Part shown: one piece after another, positions 1 through 7,400 of the stretch
Numbering within the stretch: position 1 is the stretch's first letter
Layout: each line of letters opens with the position of its first letter
Source: a virus
IMG/VR virus record: IMGVR_UViG_3300031999_002034
Span: 1 to 20,550 of that record
Reading direction: 5' to 3' (one strand)
DNA: 20,550 nt
Translations under genes and position numbers: made by a program
Notes under the pieces: model-generated
Database searches by the model: none
What the model was told of the DNA's origin: nothing
The model's input: only the letters and a program-made list of their open reading frames with translations

Positions 1-3000
1 GCGGAACTACAACTAATGGTGCCATAAACTCTGCATCATACATAAAAATTTCACCTGTATTTAAATCTTCATCCCCGGCATAAGCAGAAATAATTGAAGG
101 ATAAGAAGTATCTACATAAGTATCTCTATGAACATTTGCAACGTGTCTGAAATTATTATCTTTGTATTCAAGTAGCTTAGCCATTTGGTCCCCGCCACTA
201 ACAAATCTTCCTACAAATTGAATCTTATTTCCCATTGGATTAAGACTGTTATAACCATTACTATAACTCCACTCTGTTATATCAATAATATCCTGTATAG
301 AATTAATAGGATAATCTAAAAATGCTCTAGAAATAAATTGTCCATCTGTTCTATTTGAAATGTAAATTACACAACCAGTATCATCTTCTATTACAGGTGC
401 ATAATAAAACTCATCATCACATCTATAAAGATAAAAAATTCCATATGGATCATAAACATCAAAACCATATCTCCATTCACAAATAGGATGTACCGCTTCC
501 TTTCCAGCGACAAATCCCCATGAACCACCTCTAGGGTCATTATAATCCCAACTAGCAGGCCAAGGGTCTATATATAAAGGGACAGTTCCATATTTTCTAT
601 GGCTGGTTCCGTCTTTATTAACTTGTCTAATTTCCATGCTATTCATGCCACTTTCTGCATCATATTTATATGTCATAATAGCGCAGTGATTCGTATAATC
701 TGGATAAAGAATACATAAAGACCAACTCGAAATCGCATCTACCATCCCTCCCCAAATTTGAGTTGTTAATTCTACTAAAAGAGTTGTATTATGCTCCCCC
801 GCAGTATTAATACTAAATACGCTCCACTTGAAAATATCGTCTAGTGGTGAATCAGAATAGCCAAATAATCCTATTACTGTATCATCTACAGTAGTAATAA
901 ATTGATTATAATCATTATTAGTAAAATCAGCAGTAGAAATTCCCGAAGAACCTATAACATAATCTCCAGTAATTGTATCGGTAGTTAAATCAATTAATGC
1001 ACAGCGATATTGAGAATCTATATCCTCATAATCCGCAGCGCCGGAATCTGTAAGATAAGAATAGAATACAAATAACGTGGTTCCAATGACTTGCATATGA
1101 CCTTGATAAACTTGACAACGATCACTAGTATAAGGTTTTATCATTATTCTTGTATAGCTATGGGTATTAAAATCCACTTTAGCAACAGCTAGGTCTTGCA
1201 TATTGTAGTTAGTATCGCCAGAAAACCAAATAACTCCTGGAGAAGCTTGCGCTCCGTATGGATACCATGTCCAGTAGTTTACCCAATTAGATCCTTCTTC
1301 TGCTGTTAGAACTGAATCTACTAATTCCCCCGTAGAAATTTGCCATTTTCCTATGCCATCGTAGTTACCACTATAATGGTAATCATATAAATAATCACCC
1401 TCTACAAAAGTATAGGTATATATTTGACCGTTTTGACTAATTAATGGTTCTACATAAGAATTGCTTGCATTAATGTGAGAGGTGTAATTTGTCATATCCT
1501 GATCTTGCATATAGGAGTTATCCCAATTGGTTACTCTATTCATCATATGGTTATAAAGACCACTAGGGGCTATAGGATTTATAGTAGTAGCATAAACTGC
1601 ATAGCCATTACTATCTATATCATAGACTCCCATATTATTATCACCACTTAGTAAAACATTTGTAGAACCGAGATTACTTTTATTTTTCTTAGAGACTATC
1701 CAACTACGAGCCTCTCCTGCGGCTATAATATTATAAGATCCATAAATAGTTCCAGTAAAACGGTCTACTGTACAAGAAGTAAACTCCCCATCTCCTGCAA
1801 CTGAAGTTCCTGTAAGTTCGTCTATTGTTGGAAATCCTGTCACTGGATTCCACTGAGTATCAATTGGATATCTGGAATACATGGTTCCGTCTTTTGTAAC
1901 GCAAGATAGGACAGAATTAGACATAGACAGTTTCTCTACATATAAATCAGATAAGCCTTGAGAAAAGTTTTCCCAAGTATCATCATCTTGAATAGGTTTT
2001 CTCCATACACCCGCTCCCTCAGTAGCTACATATACATACATACCAAAGTCATAATATCCAAATATTCTAGGGCATCTTTGATTTAAAACTACATGTGTAA
2101 TTAAACCTTGGGAAGATAGAGAAGATCCAATAGAAGTGACAATCCCTGTAAAATTTAAACTTGGATGGTCTAAATGAACAGAATCTCCTAATACAATATC
2201 AAATGCTCCCGCCGCATCAATAGATACTTCAAAAGTTCTCTTAGTAAATTCATTGATAGCTTTCTTAGCTAAATCTTGGGCAGTAGCGCCATCTGGAATA
2301 TAACCATTTGATATTACAATAGATCTAACATCGTTAGAGTCATATTCTTCTTCATATCTTCCATGCTGATCAATTTCCGCTGTTACCCAAGCGTCATTGA
2401 TAATATCTCCCATTCCATAAACTACAGCTCTATTTCTAAACATATTGCTGTTTGTAGAAGTTGAAAAGTTCAGACAAGTTGTTTCATCTATATTTGCATC
2501 TACCTGACCAGGTGCTAAAGAAAACTTACCTATCTGAGCTACATTATCTGGACTGAAATGTAAATACCAAGCATTCATTTGAATCATCTGAATAACAGTA
2601 GATAAAACATCGGTTAGACCAAATACAGAGTTATTATTAACTAGACTACCTATCTGACCTGTATTGAAACTATAAGACACTTTAGCTTCAGTTAAATACT
2701 TAATTATGATATCCTTAGCATGGGTTGGTTCTGTTACTAAAAATGTATCTGGAATAAAGTAATCTTGAAGTCTTTTAGAATAATCCTGACATCCAAATGA
2801 GATAGTTCCATTAGGAACATTATTTGTAAAATCGGTAACTACATAGGCTCCTTTTTTAATGCCACCTTCGTATAGATGAAATTCTTTGTATGTTTGTGGT
2901 GTAATATTGACAGTATCAGATAAGGTAAAAGAAGCATTTCCAATACCTGTACAAATCTGCTGTTGTCTACTATATTCTATAACATAATGAGTTACATCGG

Positions 3001-3028
3001 TTCCATCGTATAAAATCTGAACGTTCAT
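1..3028 (-). CDS. Tail hub-like protein with propeller-like extension (3' end outside window)
   Basis: The reading frame is open from the ATG at 3028 to the left edge, giving 1009 codons with no stop, so the C-terminus is missing. Its ATG overlaps the TGA of the upstream hub gene (ATGA). Residues 1 to about 315 resemble the neighbouring 338-aa protein: both carry a C-x-D-x3-R-x2-DYFI motif and an (F/L)RNR-x-VVYG-x-GDI motif, the latter at residues 197-208 here. That pattern is familiar from XkdQ/gpD-type tail hub proteins. From about residue 318 the protein changes to Tyr/Trp/Asp-rich beta-type sequence starting with YVYVATEGAGVWRK and an Asp-box-like DDDTW, which suggests a BNR/sortilin-like beta-propeller. 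A role in the tail tip, with the propeller facing the host surface, is inference. The hub assignment is fairly secure; the propeller is only a likely fold. Confidence 0.75.
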   Translation of the reverse strand, partial: MNVQILYDGTDVTHYVIEYSRQQQICTGIGNASFTLSDTVNITPQTYKEFHLYEGGIKKGAYVVTDFTNNVPNGTISFGCQDYSKRLQDYFIPDTFLVTEPTHAKDIIIKYLTEAKVSYSFNTGQIGSLVNNNSVFGLTDVLSTVIQMIQMNAWYLHFSPDNVAQIGKFSLAPGQVDANIDETTCLNFSTSTNSNMFRNRAVVYGMGDIINDAWVTAEIDQHGRYEEEYDSNDVRSIVISNGYIPDGATAQDLAKKAINEFTKRTFEVSIDAAGAFDIVLGDSVHLDHPSLNFTGIVTSIGSSLSSQGLITHVVLNQRCPRIFGYYDFGMYVYVATEGAGVWRKPIQDDDTWENFSQGLSDLYVEKLSMSNSVLSCVTKDGTMYSRYPIDTQWNPVTGFPTIDELTGTSVAGDGEFTSCTVDRFTGTIYGSYNIIAAGEARSWIVSKKNKSNLGSTNVLLSGDNNMGVYDIDSNGYAVYATTINPIAPSGLYNHMMNRVTNWDNSYMQDQDMTNYTSHINASNSYVEPLISQNGQIYTYTFVEGDYLYDYHYSGNYDGIGKWQISTGELVDSVLTAEEGSNWVNYWTWYPYGAQASPGVIWFSGDTNYNMQDLAVAKVDFNTHSYTRIMIKPYTSDRCQVYQGHMQVIGTTLFVFYSYLTDSGAADYEDIDSQYRCALIDLTTDTITGDYVIGSSGISTADFTNNDYNQFITTVDDTVIGLFGYSDSPLDDIFKWSVFSINTAGEHNTTLLVELTTQIWGGMVDAISSWSLCILYPDYTNHCAIMTYKYDAESGMNSMEIRQVNKDGTSHRKYGTVPLYIDPWPASWDYNDPRGGSWGFVAGKEAVHPICEWRYGFDVYDPYGIFYLYRCDDEFYYAPVIEDDTGCVIYISNRTDGQFISRAFLDYPINSIQDIIDITEWSYSNGYNSLNPMGNKIQFVGRFVSGGDQMAKLLEYKDNNFRHVANVHRDTYVDTSYPSIISAYAGDEDLNTGEIFMYDAEFMAPLVVVP

Positions 3029-4041
3029 GCTTCTGGCATTCTCCTTAGTCCTAAAGACGTTACGTAACCAGCTTTACTTAAAGAATGGTCACACATTTCT
3101 ACAAACCATGTTCCTAATATTCCTAACCTTTCTGCACTAGCTCCAACAATATCTCTACATCTCAAACTTGGTTCTCCAGCTAGTGTTACTCTAATTTGCT
3201 CAGTATATCTACAAAATAAATCTAAGTTATAATCAGCAATCTGTTGAGCTAAACTCTGACTATCAACCATTTCTCCAGCACCCAATACGCTTGTCTTATA
3301 GAAATCTGCTGGAAGTTCCGCAACTTCTCTTGAAGCTTCTGCGTGTATATCCCCTGCTCCATATACCACAACTCTATTTCTTAAATTCTTCTCAGAAGTA
3401 GTTAAAGCCATATCTAAAGATATAACATCTGTGAAAGTAAAATCAGGAGTAGTTGTATCTCCAGCAGGAGGCCAGCCAGGTTGTTCAACTCCAGCATCCA
3501 TCGGATAAGGTTTTCTATTTTCAAAGTGAACTGTACCAGTAGAATCTGCCCATATTGCCCAAGTAAGATTATCACAAATAGCCCTACAATACTCATATAC
3601 TGGAACTAAATTAACCTCAAATTCTCTCGTTACTCCAAATGTAAATGATGATGGTATAGGACATGTAAAATCATTCAGACCGGCTTGACTCATTAGTTCT
3701 TCTATGAAATCTTCTGCTCTAATATTTCTAAATTTTTGAGGATTATCTGGATCAGAAGCGGCTATGAAATAATCCATAGCTCTAGTCATAACATCTGCAC
3801 AGGTAATACTATATAAAGACTCTGGTGTTCTTTTATCTATTTGTTTGACATAACCAGTGAAGACTACTTCATGATTATCTGTATATCCCATATCAACAGT
3901 AACATAATCCCCTAGAGTTAAAGACGAAGTTTCCGCTTCTATTGTAGCCATAGAAGTGGAAGTATCTTGAGAAGATGTTACTGCTACACTTTGTATGTGA
4001 GATGTATTTGTAACACTTGCATAAAGTCTTTTAGCTGTCAT
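3025..4041 (-). CDS. Tail hub / baseplate-like protein (XkdQ/gpD type)
   Basis: 338 aa. Residues 44-68 hold GDYVTVDMG followed by FTGYVKQID, the usual strand pair at the start of hub domains. C81-A-D-x3-R-x2-DYFI comes next, and RNRVVVYGAGDI at 221-232 matches the conserved NRVVVYG motif of phage hub proteins. The same landmarks recur in the next gene downstream, so the two are tandem paralogues. The start is the ATG at 4041, overlapping the upstream stop codon as TAATG, and the stop TGA overlaps the following ATG, so all three genes are probably translationally coupled. By family analogy the protein would form the ring closing the tail tube below the tape measure. No lysozyme or peptidase motif is visible in it. 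Confidence 0.72.
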   Translation of the reverse strand: MTAKRLYASVTNTSHIQSVAVTSSQDTSTSMATIEAETSSLTLGDYVTVDMGYTDNHEVVFTGYVKQIDKRTPESLYSITCADVMTRAMDYFIAASDPDNPQKFRNIRAEDFIEELMSQAGLNDFTCPIPSSFTFGVTREFEVNLVPVYEYCRAICDNLTWAIWADSTGTVHFENRKPYPMDAGVEQPGWPPAGDTTTPDFTFTDVISLDMALTTSEKNLRNRVVVYGAGDIHAEASREVAELPADFYKTSVLGAGEMVDSQSLAQQIADYNLDLFCRYTEQIRVTLAGEPSLRCRDIVGASAERLGILGTWFVEMCDHSLSKAGYVTSLGLRRMPEA

Positions 4042-4394
4042 TAGAGCATTAACTCCATTGATATATCATAGACAGGTACATAACAGTCTTGGGTGGTATC
4101 TATTGTTTGAGCGAAGGTCTTTCTTCTTTTTATAGTAAGTTTAGATAAATATAAATTAGTGGAGCTAAAATCATTTCCAACTAAAGCATATGCTGTTCCA
4201 TCGTTGAGTAAAGCTTTTAGAGAGTCTTTGTTTGTATTTCCTACTATAATACCGTCTATACTGTAGATAATAGCTTCATCTCCGAATATTTGAAGTATTG
4301 TAGTAGCACCTATTGGTTGAAGTCTAGCAATGATCTGACTACCACTTTCATTCTGATCCTGTACATATATTCTTATATTATTATATGTCCACAT
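4041..4394 (-). CDS. Small tail protein between tape measure and hub (distal-tail-like)
   Basis: 117 aa, beta-rich, with no transmembrane or signal sequence. The central YSIDGIIVG followed by a short helix (DSLKALL) resembles the layout of small phage tail-tip proteins with a beta-sandwich, such as Dit-like or gpU/lambda gpM-like proteins, but no diagnostic motif identifies the family. The position directly after the tape measure gene and before the hub gene is where siphophages usually encode the distal tail or first tip protein, so the call rests mainly on synteny. The ATG at 4394 has an AAGGAGG Shine-Dalgarno five bases upstream that overlaps the TAA stop of the tape measure gene (TAAGGAGG), so expression is probably coupled to that gene. 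Confidence 0.5.
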   Translation of the reverse strand: MWTYNNIRIYVQDQNESGSQIIARLQPIGATTILQIFGDEAIIYSIDGIIVGNTNKDSLKALLNDGTAYALVGNDFSSTNLYLSKLTIKRRKTFAQTIDTTQDCYVPVYDISMELML

Positions 4395-4403
4395 ACGTCC
4401 TCC

Positions 4404-7400
4404 TTATACCTGTACTGTTCTTGTTACTGAAGTGGCATTGTTGCCATACTTGATTAGATCATTGGTCATGATTGTCTTTAATTCCCTAGCAAGTACAGCC
4501 GCGTTCAAGTTAACTTGGAACGATGCTGTTATGTTTAAGTTTAGATTTGTTGATACTTCTGGTAATTTGGTTGATGCAGTTGAATCTCTAGCATATTTTG
4601 GAGTACCTGCACCAGCATCCATAAATCCTGATATACCTTTATAATTCTGACCTGGCAAAGTTCTTGGACCAAAGTCAGGACCACCCGCTGTCATAAACAT
4701 AGGATAACCTGCTGAAGTAATTGGTTTAGTTGCTGGAGGTACTGTTGATTTAGCTAATTCAGCCGCCCTAGCCGCTTCTTGCATAGCTTGTCTTGCCATT
4801 ACGTTTTCATCAAGAGTTATGTTAGCTGGAGTTCTAGGTGAATTTACACCAAGAGCAGTAGCTTCATTAGGAGTTAGTTTGGCGGCTTGTTCTGGAGTTG
4901 TAGTAGATCCACCTGGTCCAGCAGTCGTATTTGTATTCTTATTATAGTAACTACTTACAGCAGAGTAAGGCACCCAAAATGAAGCACCTTCTGGTAAGTT
5001 ATACATACCATCAACCATCTTCTTAGTATTCTCTGAGATTTCTGCTAATAGGGATTGGAAGATCCTCATATCGGTGTCTAGCCACATCATACCATCTTTA
5101 GCCATGATAACTTGTTGAGATTTCTCTTCTTTATAAGTTCCACCAGCGGCCGCGGCTGTAGCTTGTACCGAAGCTAATCTAGCTGGATACATTTGCTGAG
5201 CCTGTCTATACTGAGCCATTGTTAGTTCTTTATCTTGAGAGAAACCAGCGGGTTGTAATTTAAGTTTACCCTCTTCTTGAAGCTTCTGCATAGCATCATT
5301 TAGATAACTAGACTGTAGTTTAGTTACTTCTGTATAATCATCTTTAGTCTTTACTAAATACTTGATATTAGCATCTCTAGCTTCTGATGAGGCTTTTTCT
5401 TGTACAGTTAATTCGGATAAATCTTTATTATACATCTCCACAGCGGCATCTTTAACCATCTGGAACTGAGTAGATGTTAGATCTATCATAGAAACTATAT
5501 CTCTAATTGGCTTTCTTAGTTGGATGTTTCCAGCCTCGTTAGATACAGCCATATTATAAGTTTCTTTTTTACTAGCTAATTGAGCTTGAGCATCACTAAA
5601 TTTTACATCCTCACCGTTAACTTTAATAGTTGTATCTGGAGTAACAACACCAGATTGTTTAGCGGCATCAATCGCAGTAGATAAATCACCAATATCACCA
5701 GCTAGAGTTACTATTTCTGTAATTGCTTCTGTAGCACCACCTGCAAGAAGATCAGCAAAATCCTTTAGAGCTTTTGTCGTATCAGTTACATTTCCACTGA
5801 TTTGACCTGCGGCTACTAATGTAGGTAATTTATTCTGATAACCTTCAATCTCACCCATAGCTGTAGTATATTGTTTAACAGTCATAGGATTTTCAGCGAA
5901 GGGTTGCATTCTCTTCTTTAGATCTTCTCTAGATTGTGCTTGAATATTAGTTATATCTGTTGTACCTGTAGCTACAATGGCATTCTTTCTAGTATTGAAT
6001 GATCCATATTCACCTTCACCCTGAGTGACAATTTCTGGAGCCATGAATTTATCAAACTGAGCAGTTATTCTGGCACGTAAATTTTCTACGGCTTTTTTCT
6101 GTGCATCAGTAACTGGTTTCATTCCAGCACCACTTGAAGTTGGTTTACCCACTATATCCATATATTCAGGAGATTTTAGCATGGCCTCATTAATGGATGT
6201 TTGCCAAGGATCAGGAGCTTTAGTTATACCTACTTGAGATAGTATTCCAGGTACACCCATCTGCATTTCTTGGTTGAATTTACCTAACTTAGCTTGTTTA
6301 CTAACCTCTTCTGGAGCAATAGGAGTCCCTCCTGTTTGACCAAATAAACCTAATTTCTCCTCTTTTGTTAATTTAGCAACTTCATCTTCATATGTAGGAA
6401 TTTTTGGAGCTTTTTCAGGTGTAGCTGGTTGAGGTTTATATAAAGTATTTCTAGCGTCTGCTATAGCGCGATTCCATGCTTGAATAAAAATCTCGGCAAT
6501 AGAACCACCAATAGCCGCACCAATACCAGGTGCCGCACCTAATGCTTTACCAGCAAATTCAGCGGCAATAGAAGCACCACCGGCTATAGCAGCCTGACCA
6601 GGATGTCCTTGAACAGCATTACTATAAGCAAATAAACCTGCTGTCATTGCTCCTGGGGCCCAACTTGATACAAAATTTCCAGCCGCTTTTGCATTAGGAG
6701 CAAATTGATTAGCACCCTGAAGAGCCAACTGTCTTGAAGTTAATTCTACATTTCTTGTAGAGTAACCTTGTGTCATTCTTTCTTTTTGAATTAATGCTTC
6801 AGCGTCTTGTCTGTAGATGTCTTTATTTAGTGTACTTTCTAATCCAGATATAGCTCCTGTGGTAGCGGCACCAAGTTTGCTAGGTAATCCCAAACCTTTA
6901 GCAACCCCTGTAATAGCTAATATAGGTAAAGCTGTTCCTAGTAATTTAGCTACATTGTTTAATCCATTTACGGCTTTAGTAGAATTATTTGTTAAATCAG
7001 TTACAACTGCTAGTAGACCACCCTCTGTACCAAGAGTTTGAGCTAAACTTTGAAAAGCGTTTCCTAATATAATTGTAGCAGTTTCAACTGTAGCCATTTC
7101 AATAGCCAAGGCTTTTTCAGCCTCACCATTAGCTATAGCTGAAGCTTGTTCAGCAGTAGAAGCAGTTTTCTGACCAACTATAGCTGTAACAACCTGAGCC
7201 TGACGTCTGTTACCACCACCAATTGCTCTTGCTAAACTGTTTAGTTGATCTGGTGAAATAGCTCCACCCGCAATTCCAGATCTGATGTCAGTCATGATCT
7301 CTTTGAAAGTTCTAGCCTGACCTTGAGAATTTTGAACAGCAATACCAAATTTCTCTAATTGTTTTACAGCATCATTATTTGTAACACCTGTAATAATAGC

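Noticed and set aside
4432-4644. Plus-strand ORFs opposite the tape measure gene (also at 6817-7041, 8620-8808 and 10126-10329)
   Set aside because: They are short, overlap strongly supported minus-strand coding, and have no ribosome-binding sites or recognisable motifs.
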